64,000 bases of DNA from Mariprofundus sp. UBA1536 (GCA_002323245.1 DCPU01000015.1:62001-126000); one strand, 5' to 3'; positions 24,019 through 33,401 are shown, counted from the first letter of the stretch. Numbers and translations: made by a program. The notes: generated from the letters alone by a model not told the origin.

Positions 24019-25821
24019 TTACAGAGGAATAGATTCAAGAATAGCTTGCAGCAAGTTGTTTAGTGATATTGGTTTGTGAAGCACGGTGCATTTAGTTTTG
24101 CCTAATTCGACAAGCTTTTCAGGTGCGGTGTCGCCAGTGAGCAAAATGGCGGGAATCTCATGATTGCTGCCACGCAACGATTCGATGACGTCTAAGCCAT
24201 TATCAAAGCCGGAAAGACGGTAATCAACAATCATGACATCTGGCAGGTGATATTTTAAAATTTGTATGGCTTCATCGCGATTCGCAGCTGTGTGAACAAT
24301 CACACCAAAAGTTTGTAGCGAAGCTTTTAATGCTTCACGTATTGCTTGATCATCATCAATGGCTAAAGCTGTTAATCCTGCTAACGCAGTGAAGTTAGGC
24401 GATGTTTTTTCATCGCTTGCCACAGGCCCTGTCCATATTGGAATTTCGATAGCAAATACTGAGCCATTTTCAGGGCAAGAAGTAAGAGAGAGCGGATATG
24501 CCAACAATTGGCAGAGGCGCTGCACAATCGACAGCCCTAAACCCAAGCCCCTGCTTCGATCGCGCGCGGCGTTGTCCAGCTGACGAAATTCCTCAAAAAT
24601 ATCCTGCTGTTGATTGATCGGAATGCCAATACCGCTGTCACGCACTTCAATTCGCCACCGCTGCCCGCGTTGACGCGCTGCAAGCATCACGCTTCCCGTG
24701 AGGGTATAGCGAATCGCATTATTGAGCAGATTAAGCAAAATTCGATCAAGTAAACCAGGGTCACAATGCACCACAGCATCATTTGGCGGCCAGTGCAGAT
24801 GAAATCTAAGCCCCCTGCTTTCAGCTAGCGGAGTAAAGTCGGCGTGAAGGCGTATAAAGATAGCGTAGAGAGAGACCGCGCTCAAATTCGGAGCCACAAT
24901 GCCTGCATCCAGTCGAGAAATATCAAGCAGTTCATCAAGCATCAATTGCATGGCATGTTGCGATTCTATGAGTTGGGAGCCCAGTTGATTGAGCGCTGTA
25001 TTATGAGAACGCGCTTTGATCGCTTCTGCAAACAGGCGCTGGGCTTGCAGGGGTTGCCGTAAATCATGGCTGGCGGCCGCCAAAAAACGCGTTTTGGCAC
25101 GGCTGGCTTTTTCCACTTGTTCTTTTTCATGGCAGAGCGACTCCGCAAGCAATTCATTCTCATAGCGGGCTGCATACACCGCAAACATCATACGGTGAAT
25201 TTGATGCGACATCCAGGCTAAGAAAGCCAGAAACAACATCGTTGCAGCCGCAATAATATACATGCCCTCCCAAAAAACGATGGCACAATAACAGAGCAAG
25301 ACAGGTACAAAAAAGAGATAAAACAAGGGTGGAATGATAGAAAGAAAATACGCGGAGGAGCTCAACACACCCAGTATCAGAACGCTAAACGTAACCAAAT
25401 TCACCATATCGGAGAGGTTCATGAATAATGCTGGCCCCATACCCCACAGTAACCCGAAAGCCAGAGAGCTGTATATCCGCATGCGCACCCATCGCTCAGG
25501 ACTATGTAGATGAGCCTGTTTTTTAAACTTTAATCCAAGCCACAAGGCATGGGCTACAATGATGATGTTTAGCACCAGCCAGAATATCAATGTTGTTCGA
25601 AGCTCAGTGGTATGCCAGGTGATTTGCACAATCACAAACACAAACAGCAGATAGCCAAACAACAACACAGGCTCGTATTTTGAATACACATGAAGCAAGG
25701 TATAACGAACCCGTTGATGAATATCCTGGGATTGGGTGCGATTATCCTCCAAGTCTAAGACACGCTTTTTAGCTGAAGCCACACCATATCGAGAAGCACT
25801 ATCGCTTTTGATGGATGGCAT
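24019..25821 (-). CDS. Hybrid sensor histidine kinase with C-terminal receiver
   Basis: Membrane sensor kinase. From the ATG at 25821 (600 residues) it has about seven hydrophobic helices in residues 50-210 with no periplasmic domain, and a short coiled linker. A HisKA domain follows with the phospho-His at about 252 in SHDLRQPLQAQ, then a HATPase domain (NAIRYTL N box, RDSGIGIP G1, GLGLGLSIVQRLC G2) and a receiver with its Asp at about 533 (MIVDYRLSGFDNG). An in-frame GTG at 25863 would overlap the regulator gene by 28 bases. It follows the LuxR-type regulator in the same transcript; the two form a two-component system whose signal is unknown. Confidence 0.92.
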   Translation of the reverse strand: MPSIKSDSASRYGVASAKKRVLDLEDNRTQSQDIHQRVRYTLLHVYSKYEPVLLFGYLLFVFVIVQITWHTTELRTTLIFWLVLNIIIVAHALWLGLKFKKQAHLHSPERWVRMRIYSSLAFGLLWGMGPALFMNLSDMVNLVTFSVLILGVLSSSAYFLSIIPPLFYLFFVPVLLCYCAIVFWEGMYIIAAATMLFLAFLAWMSHQIHRMMFAVYAARYENELLAESLCHEKEQVEKASRAKTRFLAAASHDLRQPLQAQRLFAEAIKARSHNTALNQLGSQLIESQHAMQLMLDELLDISRLDAGIVAPNLSAVSLYAIFIRLHADFTPLAESRGLRFHLHWPPNDAVVHCDPGLLDRILLNLLNNAIRYTLTGSVMLAARQRGQRWRIEVRDSGIGIPINQQQDIFEEFRQLDNAARDRSRGLGLGLSIVQRLCQLLAYPLSLTSCPENGSVFAIEIPIWTGPVASDEKTSPNFTALAGLTALAIDDDQAIREALKASLQTFGVIVHTAANRDEAIQILKYHLPDVMIVDYRLSGFDNGLDVIESLRGSNHEIPAILLTGDTAPEKLVELGKTKCTVLHKPISLNNLLQAILESIPL

Positions 25822-25835
25822 ATGTGGGTGATCAT

Positions 25836-26456
25836 TTAATTGAGCAACCCAAGTCGCAAACACTTTTGTATTGCCGAAAGGCGGCTATTCACACCCAGTT
25901 GTTGGAAAAGATCGCGGCAATGCACTTTTACCGTGGCTGCTGAGATATTGAGGGATATGGCAATTTCATGGTTGCGTTTGCCTTCATGGATTAATCGCAG
26001 CACTTGCATCTGACGCAGGGTGATGCCATCTATTTGTTTGGCTTCTTGTGCAACCAGCGAAGCCTGCTCTTCTAAATATTTTGGGGTATGGCGCTGCCCA
26101 TCGAGAATTGTTTGAATGGCTTCCAACAAGGTTTCGCTGTTTTCAGTTTTATTCACAAAACCATTGGCACCTAAGATTAAACACCGATGTATATCATGCA
26201 GATTTTCAGAAGCGCTGAGAATTAGAATGGGTATGTTTGGTTGAAAGCGGCGTATAGCTTCAACTGCTTGTATTCCGCCAATTCCTGGCAAGTTAAGATC
26301 GAGAAGAATCAAATCGAACTTGCTCTGTTTTAAATGGCTTAGAGCATCTTCCGCTGTTGCGCATTCAGTGCATAACGCTTGCGAAAAACGTGCTGACAAT
26401 AAGGAAGCAATGCTGGATCGGAACATGGGATGATCATCAATAACCAATATTTTCAT
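25836..26456 (-). CDS. NarL/FixJ-type response regulator
   Basis: Two-domain transcription factor of 206 residues. The receiver begins MKILVIDDHPMFRSS, with acidic residues D7-D8, phospho-acceptor Asp53 in LLDLNLPGIGG and conserved Lys in NKTE. The C-terminal LuxR/GerE helix-turn-helix is GITLRQMQVLRLIHEGKRNHEIAISLNISAATVKVHCRDLFQQLGV. Two ATGs compete; 26456 is correctly spaced (about seven bases) from AAGGAG, whereas 26462 is too close. It precedes the hybrid kinase and is divergent from the giant secreted protein, which makes that gene the natural candidate target. Confidence 0.93.
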   Translation of the reverse strand: MKILVIDDHPMFRSSIASLLSARFSQALCTECATAEDALSHLKQSKFDLILLDLNLPGIGGIQAVEAIRRFQPNIPILILSASENLHDIHRCLILGANGFVNKTENSETLLEAIQTILDGQRHTPKYLEEQASLVAQEAKQIDGITLRQMQVLRLIHEGKRNHEIAISLNISAATVKVHCRDLFQQLGVNSRLSAIQKCLRLGLLN

Positions 26457-26483
26457 TACCATACTCCTTAAGCTAGTCACCGT

Positions 26484-26511
26484 ACTGTAAGACAAAGTTT
26501 CTCAAGTTCAA
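26484..26511 (-). promoter_or_regulatory. Candidate promoter of the regulator-kinase operon
   Basis: On the minus strand TTGAAC (26511-26506) and TACAGT (26489-26484) are 16 bases apart, about 28 bases before the start of the response-regulator gene. The match to sigma-70 boxes is moderate. Confidence 0.45.
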
Positions 26512-26597
26512 ATTTATCTAAAGCACCCTAAGTCCGACAGCCTCCTAGCCAGCCAAACATGCATTTTTGTTGTTTAAACAAAAAATATCGTCATTTC

Positions 26598-26613
26598 TAC
26601 CACCAAAGTGGTA
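26598..26613. promoter_or_regulatory. 7-2-7 inverted repeat, candidate response-regulator site
   Basis: TACCACC, two bases (AA), AGTGGTA: two heptamers in the inverted 7-2-7 arrangement used by NarL-type regulators, whose heptamer consensus is TACYYMT (here TACCACC and TACCACT). It lies in the spacer between the NarL-type regulator gene and the giant secreted protein. A second A/T palindrome centred on GTTTAAAC is 20-30 bases to the left. Confidence 0.45.
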
Positions 26614-26725
26614 TATACATGGCTGCTTCACTGCCTAAACTTTGCCCTGGGTAGATATATGCTTTGGGCATTTATTTTCCTTTCGCATTTTTACCCCATC
26701 AAGTATGTACACAAGGGATTTCTTT

Positions 26726-29700
26726 ATGACAAACGATTTGATCGCACCTACATCGTCTATAGCCAGAATGGTGGCATTTTCATGCCTATGTGTTGCCTGG
26801 CTGCTGCCGATGCAAGTTGAGGCTGTGTCCATGTTTGCTGGGCCTGAGATTAAAGCAGGTTTGGCCCCTGCTTCTATTGCTACAGGTGATTTTAATGGTG
26901 ATGGCATTGCCGATATCGTCACGGCAAATGAATTGTCCAATGATGTCAGTGTGTTGTTGGGGCTGGGTAACGGGCTATACAACAGTGCGGTAAACTATGC
27001 GGTCGGTACAGGGCCAATCTCCCTGATCGCGGGCGATTTTAATGGTGATGGTTTTCTTGATTTGGCAGTAGCGGATTCGGTATCAAATAATGTCAGCGTT
27101 TTGTTGGGCGTGGGCGATGGCACCTTTGCTGCGGCAGCAAGCTATGCGACAGGCTTATATCCAATCTCCCTGATCGCGGGCGATTTTAATGGTGATGGTT
27201 TTCTTGATTTGGCAGTAGCGAATTCGACATCAATTAATGTCAGCGTTTTGTTGGGCGTGGGCGATGGCACCTTTGCTGCGACAGCGAACTATGCCGTAGG
27301 TGCAGGTGCAGGTCCAACCACCCTCACCACTGGCGACTTTAATGGTGATGGTTATACCGATTTGGTGGTAGCAAATTTTCTATCCCATAATGTCAGTATT
27401 TTGTTGGGTGCGGGCAATGGCACCTTCGCTGCGGCAGTGAATTTTGCTGCGGGCTACTTACCTGAAGCAGTGACGACCGATGATTTTAACCTAGATGGCA
27501 TGGTTGATTTGGCTGTCAGGAGCTCTAATGCAGTGAATATATTATTGGGCGTTGGCAATGGCACCTTTAATGCAGCTGTTGCTTATGCTGTGAAGGGTAG
27601 TGGGGAAATAGCTACAGGTGATTTGAATGCTGATGGTTATGCCGATTTGGTTGTTCTTGGTACGGGTTCTCAAGTTCAAGTTTTATTGGGTCTGGGGGGT
27701 GGCAGCTTCAATGTGTCGCTCAGTTATGGTGTAGGGGCTATTCCTCGATATGTTGATCTGCGCGATTTGAATGGTGATGGCATTCTTGATTTGGCAGTAG
27801 CGAATAGAGGGTCAGATAGTGTTAGCGTCTTGTTGGGTGTGGGCGATGGAACTTTCAGCGAACCACCGTTTATTGCTGTGGGTTCATCACCTGCTCAGCT
27901 TGCGAGCCTTGATTTGAATGCTGATGGTTATACCGATTTGGTGGTAGCAAATAGTCTATCCCATGATGTCAGTATTTTATTGGGTGTGGGCAATGGCGAA
28001 TTCGCTGCAGCAGTGAATTATGCTGCGGGTTCATCACCTTTAGCTGTGACGACCGATGATTTTAACCTAGATGGCATGGTTGATTTGGCTGTCAGGAGCT
28101 ATAATGCAGTGAATATATTATTGGGCGTTGGCAATGGCACCTTTAATGCAGCTGTTGCCTATGCTGTGAAGGGTAGTGTGGGATCCATAGCTACAGGTGA
28201 TTTGAATGCTGATGGTTATGCCGATTTGGTGGTGGCAGTGGGTTTAGGCGGAGTCTATACTTTATCGGGCGTTGGTGATGGCACCTTTAACACGGCGGTG
28301 AAACTCATAGGTGTGGGCGCTGCTTATACAGTAGCAACTGGCGATTTTAATCAGGATGGTTATGCTGATGTCGTTTCGAAAAGTAGTAGCTCTGTCAATG
28401 TTTCACTTGGCGTGGGCAATGATACTTTTAACCCAGCTGTATCCTATAGCACAACCAGCACAGGCCGAGGTCAAATCATCACCACTGATTTGAATAATGA
28501 TGGTTTTCTTGATTTGGCAGTAGCGAATTCGGCATTAAATAATGTCAGCGTTTTGTTGGGCGTGGGCGATGGCACCTTTGCTGCGACAGCGAACTATGCC
28601 GTAGGCGTATTTCCAGCCACCCTCACCACTGGCGACTTTAATGGTGATGGTTTTCTTGATTTGGCAGTGGCAAATGTAGATTCAAGTAACGTCAGTGTTT
28701 TATTGGGTGCGGGAAACGGCACATTTGGTGCAGCAGTAAGTTATCATGCGGGCATTCAACCTAGCTCAATTGCGGCTGGCGACTTTGATGGTAATGATAC
28801 TATCGATATTGCCGTGGCGAATCCTGGGAGAAATCGGGTGAGCATGTTGATGAATCAGACAGATGTTGCTGCACCTGCAGGTAGCATCAGCATCAATCAG
28901 GGCAATTGGGTCACCAATTCAACATCTGTGACGTTGACACTTACTTGCACTGATAATATCGCTTGCTCACAAATGCAGTTTTCCAACGATAATACGACAT
29001 GGAGCACCTTGATTGCACAGTCCACCAGCACTGTTTGGGTCATGGCTGCAGGCATTGATGGCACACGCACTGTTTATGCTCGTTTTACTGATGCGGCCGG
29101 GAATATCTCGGCTATAGTGAGTGACACGATTGTATTGGACACGACAGCGCCAGTGATTATAGCGCCTATGAATCTCACGGTAGCAGCGGTAGATGGCTAT
29201 GGTATATCGGTAACGGATGCGGCCATTGTGGCATTCTTAGGTGGCGCAACGTCGTTAGATAATGTGAGTGGAACTTCTTCAGTCATTTCAGATAATGCAC
29301 CAGCGACCTTCGCACTCGGCACAACAACGGTGAGTTTCACAGCAACAGATAGCGCAGGAAACAGTAGCACTGCTACCGCAACGGTTACTGTAAGTACACC
29401 TGATACGGATGGTGACGGTATCAATGATTTTGTCGATGCCTTTCCCAATGATGCAGCAGCTTCGGTGGATAGCGATGGTGATGGTTATCCCGATGGTTGG
29501 AATGCTAACACCTATAATCCTGCAATCATTGATGCGGCAATTGTAGCCACATCATTAACACTGGATGCCTTCCCCAATGATGCCAACTTGTGGTTAATAA
29601 TTGTTGATACAACATCACCAGTCGTCACAGCACCTGATAATCTTATCGTATCTGCTACAGGTGTAATGACTCCTGTGACATTGGGAACCGGTAGCGCCGC

Positions 29701-31426
29701 AGATAACGTAGATGGAGCTTTGATTGCGACTGCCGATTTCACAGGGCCATTCATGCAAGGTACACATAACATTACTTGGCGAGCAACCGATACTGCCGGC
29801 AATGTGGGGGTGGCTACACAAACGGTAACCGTTCTGCCCGCAGTGACCAGTAGCTTGACTTTACCATCCGCTGTCACATTACCTGTGGGTGCTCGTCATA
29901 CGCTGCAAGCTACAGCCACGAAAGCTGATGGTAGTTCAGAAGTTATTCGTTTTCTTGCCACTTGGAGCAGCAGTGATACAGGTGTAGCAAGAGTGACGAA
30001 CACAGGTGTAGTGATTGCTAAAGCAGCAGGCATAGCAACTATAACTGGCAGTTATGGTGGATTGAATGCTACTTCACTTATAACTGTCACCAATCCTGTA
30101 TTGAACAGCATTATACTGACGCCTGTATCCTTATCTTTGAAAGTTGGTGAATCCAAAGGTTTGGGTGCTACAGGTTTCTACTCGGATAGCAGCAGCACAG
30201 ATGTACGCGTGCCCGCGAGTTGGAGTAGCAGTAACCCAGATGTATTTACAGTAACGAACTGGGGTAAAGTCACGGCTGTTGCAGCGGGTACGGCTACGAT
30301 TTCGGCATCATGGCAAGGTGTAAATGTTTCTGCTGGTGTCACTGTATCTCCAGCGACACTTTCCTCGATTGTACTGAGTGCTGACAATGCCACACCTGCA
30401 GTTGGTCAGCGCATACAGCTTCAGGCTACTGGGCTGTATTCGGATGGAGGCTTGGCCAATGTAAAGAACATCTCTGTTTGGAGCAGTTCCAATGGGGCAA
30501 TTGCAACAGTAGACGGTAAAGGTCTGGTGACCGCACTTAGTGCAGGTGTTGTTGATGTTTATGCCACAACGGGTGCTACCATAGGAACCTTGTCACTAAC
30601 GGTGAGTGCAGCAACGCTAAGCAGCTTGGAAGTTAGCCCAAACACCAGGGAGATCTCGGTAGGCGACGTAGAGAAATTTAATGCTACGGGGCTGATGAGT
30701 GATGGCAGTAAGTTTAAGTACGGTACACAGGATGTGGTATGGAGTTCATCCGACCCATTGATTGCTAGTGTAGATGATAAAGGATTTACGACAGGATTGT
30801 CAGTTGGTTCGGTTGATATTTATGCTTCACTAAGCTTAGGCGAACAGGCTTGGGGTAGTTTAACGGTGAATGCAGAGACATTGACTGGGCTACAGCTGGA
30901 TACATACACCAATAGCCTGCCAGCTGGCCAAAAATTTGCCTTTAGGGTCACGGGCAATTATTCCGATGGCAGCAGCAAACGTTTGAAACCTAAACAAGTC
31001 ATATGGAGCAGCTCTGATGTTGGTGTGCTTAGTATCAGCAAAAGTGGTTTTGCTACTGGTCAAGGTGCTGGTACTGCTACATTGACAGCTACGGTTGGCG
31101 CGTTGAGTGCATCATCGACTCTGACTGTCAGTGGTGCGACGTTAGGCTCTTTGGCAATGAAACCACTGCGAACCACATACCGGGTTGGTACAGTAAAACG
31201 ATTTGTGGTTGATGGCACCTTCTCTGATGCATCAGTACTCAGGCTTTATCCGGGTGCTATCATGTGGCGTTCCTCTGCTCCAGCAGTGGTAAACATTAAC
31301 CCAAAAACAGGGATAGCAACGATGCATACAGCAGGCATAGCCACGATTACGGCTACAGATACAACTACCGGGCTTGTGACAGTGAGTTCAACCCTGAGTA
31401 TTATTGATCCGAGGTTGCCTTATTAA
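26726..31426 (+). CDS. Giant secreted protein: FG-GAP propellers, Ig/HYR-like and Big_2 domains
   Basis: A 1,566-residue exported protein. From the ATG at 26726 (AGGGA upstream) a signal peptide covers about residues 15-36. Fourteen FG-GAP/VCBS-type repeats of about 48 residues follow (about 50-708), each with a calcium-loop motif such as D-F-N-G-D-G-x-x-D. Fourteen would make two seven-bladed beta-propellers. Then come an Ig-like segment (about 712-805), an HYR-like domain, a thrombospondin-type-3 calcium segment (DTDGDGINDFVDAFPND), a second HYR-like domain (about 960-1040) and six Big_2 domains to the end (WSSSD/WSSSN motifs). No LPxTG, PEP-CTERM or autotransporter domain is visible, so how it is held at the surface is open. 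Adhesin or matrix protein is inference. Confidence 0.88.
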   Translation: MTNDLIAPTSSIARMVAFSCLCVAWLLPMQVEAVSMFAGPEIKAGLAPASIATGDFNGDGIADIVTANELSNDVSVLLGLGNGLYNSAVNYAVGTGPISLIAGDFNGDGFLDLAVADSVSNNVSVLLGVGDGTFAAAASYATGLYPISLIAGDFNGDGFLDLAVANSTSINVSVLLGVGDGTFAATANYAVGAGAGPTTLTTGDFNGDGYTDLVVANFLSHNVSILLGAGNGTFAAAVNFAAGYLPEAVTTDDFNLDGMVDLAVRSSNAVNILLGVGNGTFNAAVAYAVKGSGEIATGDLNADGYADLVVLGTGSQVQVLLGLGGGSFNVSLSYGVGAIPRYVDLRDLNGDGILDLAVANRGSDSVSVLLGVGDGTFSEPPFIAVGSSPAQLASLDLNADGYTDLVVANSLSHDVSILLGVGNGEFAAAVNYAAGSSPLAVTTDDFNLDGMVDLAVRSYNAVNILLGVGNGTFNAAVAYAVKGSVGSIATGDLNADGYADLVVAVGLGGVYTLSGVGDGTFNTAVKLIGVGAAYTVATGDFNQDGYADVVSKSSSSVNVSLGVGNDTFNPAVSYSTTSTGRGQIITTDLNNDGFLDLAVANSALNNVSVLLGVGDGTFAATANYAVGVFPATLTTGDFNGDGFLDLAVANVDSSNVSVLLGAGNGTFGAAVSYHAGIQPSSIAAGDFDGNDTIDIAVANPGRNRVSMLMNQTDVAAPAGSISINQGNWVTNSTSVTLTLTCTDNIACSQMQFSNDNTTWSTLIAQSTSTVWVMAAGIDGTRTVYARFTDAAGNISAIVSDTIVLDTTAPVIIAPMNLTVAAVDGYGISVTDAAIVAFLGGATSLDNVSGTSSVISDNAPATFALGTTTVSFTATDSAGNSSTATATVTVSTPDTDGDGINDFVDAFPNDAAASVDSDGDGYPDGWNANTYNPAIIDAAIVATSLTLDAFPNDANLWLIIVDTTSPVVTAPDNLIVSATGVMTPVTLGTGSAADNVDGALIATADFTGPFMQGTHNITWRATDTAGNVGVATQTVTVLPAVTSSLTLPSAVTLPVGARHTLQATATKADGSSEVIRFLATWSSSDTGVARVTNTGVVIAKAAGIATITGSYGGLNATSLITVTNPVLNSIILTPVSLSLKVGESKGLGATGFYSDSSSTDVRVPASWSSSNPDVFTVTNWGKVTAVAAGTATISASWQGVNVSAGVTVSPATLSSIVLSADNATPAVGQRIQLQATGLYSDGGLANVKNISVWSSSNGAIATVDGKGLVTALSAGVVDVYATTGATIGTLSLTVSAATLSSLEVSPNTREISVGDVEKFNATGLMSDGSKFKYGTQDVVWSSSDPLIASVDDKGFTTGLSVGSVDIYASLSLGEQAWGSLTVNAETLTGLQLDTYTNSLPAGQKFAFRVTGNYSDGSSKRLKPKQVIWSSSDVGVLSISKSGFATGQGAGTATLTATVGALSASSTLTVSGATLGSLAMKPLRTTYRVGTVKRFVVDGTFSDASVLRLYPGAIMWRSSAPAVVNINPKTGIATMHTAGIATITATDTTTGLVTVSSTLSIIDPRLPY
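27347..27650 (+). repeat. Segmental duplication in the propeller region, copy 1
   Basis: About 304 bases encoding repeats 4-6 (from DGYTDLVVAN to NADGYADLV). They are nearly identical to 27923-28229, including the stretch from GATTTTAACCTAGATGGCAT on. The reading frame is kept, as expected for coding-repeat expansion. Confidence 0.85.
27923..28229 (+). repeat. Segmental duplication in the propeller region, copy 2
   Basis: Copy of 27347-27650 about 576 bases downstream (four repeats later), one codon longer because GSG became GSVGS. It encodes repeats 8-10. Substitutions are scattered and mostly conservative. Confidence 0.85.
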
Positions 31427-31733
31427 TACCTTGGCCGAATTCGACCATGTTGATGGACGGTGATCAGTAGAACTACCATGCAGTTAGTGGTTATAGTGAA
31501 GGTCATCACTATTGGAATATTGGTAAGCTTGTGATATGGAGGAGTAACAATCTTGCAGTGGCTTTGGTTTATACGGTTTATGTTACAGTCATTGCACTAA
31601 GAGAGCACCATAGGGGTAAATACTTTCTTCAGTTACCTTGTTAAGTATGTCAAATCCCTAAGCGATCAGCTTGCTTGACCCGTATATTGCGAAGGATAAG
31701 GTACCGAGCTCACGTTACCTTTGGGGGGTACGC
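31427..31733. other. Spacer of about 300 bases without a recognised gene
   Basis: Nothing convincing is seen between the giant protein and the Sel1-repeat gene: no hairpin with a T run directly after the stop and no frame with a ribosome site, although GGAGGAG occurs at 31541-31547 without a start codon at the right distance. The Sel1 promoter must lie here. A fossil of a longer gene cannot be excluded. Confidence 0.4.
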
Positions 31734-33143
31734 ATGTTTTTGGGCTTTTTAATTGGATTATGGATGCTTTTGTTGCTGCCAGTTGCTGCTTGGGCCACTG
31801 CTGAGCAATGTTATGTGGCCTACAATAAAAAGACCTATGCCAAAGCTTACAACTACTGCATTGACGCAGCCCGCCGCGATGATTTGGGCGCACAAGTTCG
31901 CGTGGCTGACCTTTATCAAAATGGCTTAGGCACAAAAAAAGATTTAGAAAAAGCAGTCTACTGGCATCAAGAGGCTGCCAATAAAGGCGATGTCTTATCC
32001 ATGCGTAATATGGGTATTGCTTTGATGAATGGCCAAGGTATCAAACAAAATGATGCCAATGCCTTGGATTGGTTTGTGAAAGCCAACAGTTTAAAAGATC
32101 CGATAGCTTATCAACATGCTGCTAAGCTCTGCGTGGAAAATCGAGCACCAACAACTTATTGTAATACAGCCACGACCCAGTGGGACATTTCTGTGATGTA
32201 CCGAAATGATGCGCTGGGCTTTCCTAAAGATAGCGCCAAAGAGTTTTTGCATGCGCGCAATGCTGCCCAATTGGGTCATGTGTTGGCGATGGGCCAAGTG
32301 GGTTTCGCGTATGCCAATGGCGTGGGTGTAAATCAAAACTATCGACTCGCCGTAGACTGGTATAATGAGGCCATCAAACGCGGCAATGCTAATGCCATGA
32401 ATAATTTGGGTGTGTTGTATGATAAAGGTTTGGGCGTGCCTCGTGATGCTTATATGGCTGCCACACTCTATCAACAGGCCGCTGATGGCGGTGATGCAGC
32501 GGGCATGTTTGATTTGGCATGGGCTTATCAGTATGGCAATGGTTTAAAGCGCGATGTGGAGCAAGCTAAATTTTGGTATGGCAAAGCCCAAGCAGCAGGC
32601 TATCAAGATGCAAAAAACAAATTGTTTGAAATCAATCAACTGGAAGCCAGAAGCCCTGAAATGTTTGGTTTGAAGCTTACCGATGCCACCAGAGAAAGTT
32701 TTCGTAAAGCGATGGATAAAACCAGTGGTAAAGTCATCCGTGAAGATAATGCTTATTATTATGATAAGTATAATTCCGAATCACTGCTCGATGGCAGTGA
32801 TGAATTGTCGTTGGGTTTTGTCAGCGCTAGCGGTATGTTCGCTGAGGCTGAATATCGCTTTCCGGCAGCAAATCATCTAAAGGGTATTGAAGGCGTAAAA
32901 AATATGGTCACCACCAAATACGGTGAGCCCAAAGCGGTGAAGTTGGATGAGAAGGTGGGCGGTATTTCCTATCAATGGAATGTTGGCGTGATTGAAATTA
33001 ATCTGCGCAGTGAATGGCCTTCGGGTCATGTGTTTTTATCACTGACACACCCTACCCAGAAAATGTTGCTCAACCGCGAATTGGAAGTGGGCAAGCGCAA
33101 GCTCGAAGAGAAAAAATTTCAGCTGCAATTTAATGCGTTTTGA
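31734..33143 (+). CDS. Exported Sel1-repeat (TPR-like) protein
   Basis: Protein of 469 residues with a signal peptide (hydrophobic core 3-20, then AWATAEQ). At least six Sel1-like repeats fill about residues 25-300 (AVYWHQEAANKGDVLSMRNMG; AVDWYNEAIKRGNANAMNNLGVLYDKGLGV; AKFWYGKAQAAGYQDA). Such alpha-solenoids are protein-interaction scaffolds. The last 150 residues form a separate domain I do not recognise, ending in a charged helix (VGKRKLEEKKFQLQF). The ATG at 31734 is chosen over 31671 because of the signal peptide and GGGGGG upstream. It abuts the next gene. Confidence 0.85.
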   Translation: MFLGFLIGLWMLLLLPVAAWATAEQCYVAYNKKTYAKAYNYCIDAARRDDLGAQVRVADLYQNGLGTKKDLEKAVYWHQEAANKGDVLSMRNMGIALMNGQGIKQNDANALDWFVKANSLKDPIAYQHAAKLCVENRAPTTYCNTATTQWDISVMYRNDALGFPKDSAKEFLHARNAAQLGHVLAMGQVGFAYANGVGVNQNYRLAVDWYNEAIKRGNANAMNNLGVLYDKGLGVPRDAYMAATLYQQAADGGDAAGMFDLAWAYQYGNGLKRDVEQAKFWYGKAQAAGYQDAKNKLFEINQLEARSPEMFGLKLTDATRESFRKAMDKTSGKVIREDNAYYYDKYNSESLLDGSDELSLGFVSASGMFAEAEYRFPAANHLKGIEGVKNMVTTKYGEPKAVKLDEKVGGISYQWNVGVIEINLRSEWPSGHVFLSLTHPTQKMLLNRELEVGKRKLEEKKFQLQFNAF

Positions 33144-33401
33144 GTGGTTTTGTCAGTGTCAATTGATTTGAATCAAACAATAATTATCGAGTTTGAACTT
33201 CAAGCCAAACAGCAGTTGATGTTTCAAGCGTTGCTGCAAGGTGAAGATGGTTTGGGCTTGGTGCGCTGCGTGGATGGTATACAACAGCTTTGGACAACGA
33301 CGGGGCAATTCGAGCGGCTACAGGTTTGGCTAGCAGCTTTACCTGAAAACTTGCAAGTTCATCAGCTGCGCAGTTATACATGGTCAGGTGCCAGCGTATG
33401 A
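33144..33401 (+). CDS. Small protein, possibly DUF4911-like
   Basis: An 85-residue frame directly after the Sel1 gene (GTG start) whose stop overlaps the tmk start (ATGA). The pattern FQALLQGEDGLGLVRCVDGIQQLW followed by a short helix (FERLQVWLAALPENLQ) resembles DUF4911, a small family of unknown function. I recognise this only loosely. The exact fit between two genes and the four-base overlap argue that it is translated. An internal GTG at 33156 could be the real start. Confidence 0.6.
   Translation: MVLSVSIDLNQTIIIEFELQAKQQLMFQALLQGEDGLGLVRCVDGIQQLWTTTGQFERLQVWLAALPENLQVHQLRSYTWSGASV

Noticed and set aside
23832..24032. 66-codon frame on the plus strand before the hybrid kinase gene
   Set aside because: It has a weak ribosome site and overlaps the end of the antisense kinase gene, but no recognisable composition or motif; kept only as part of the spacer entry.
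26880..28850. Regular repeats suggestive of a CRISPR array or satellite
   Set aside because: The period is about 145 bases, frame is kept throughout, and the translation gives FG-GAP calcium-loop repeats; no identical direct repeat with unique spacers.
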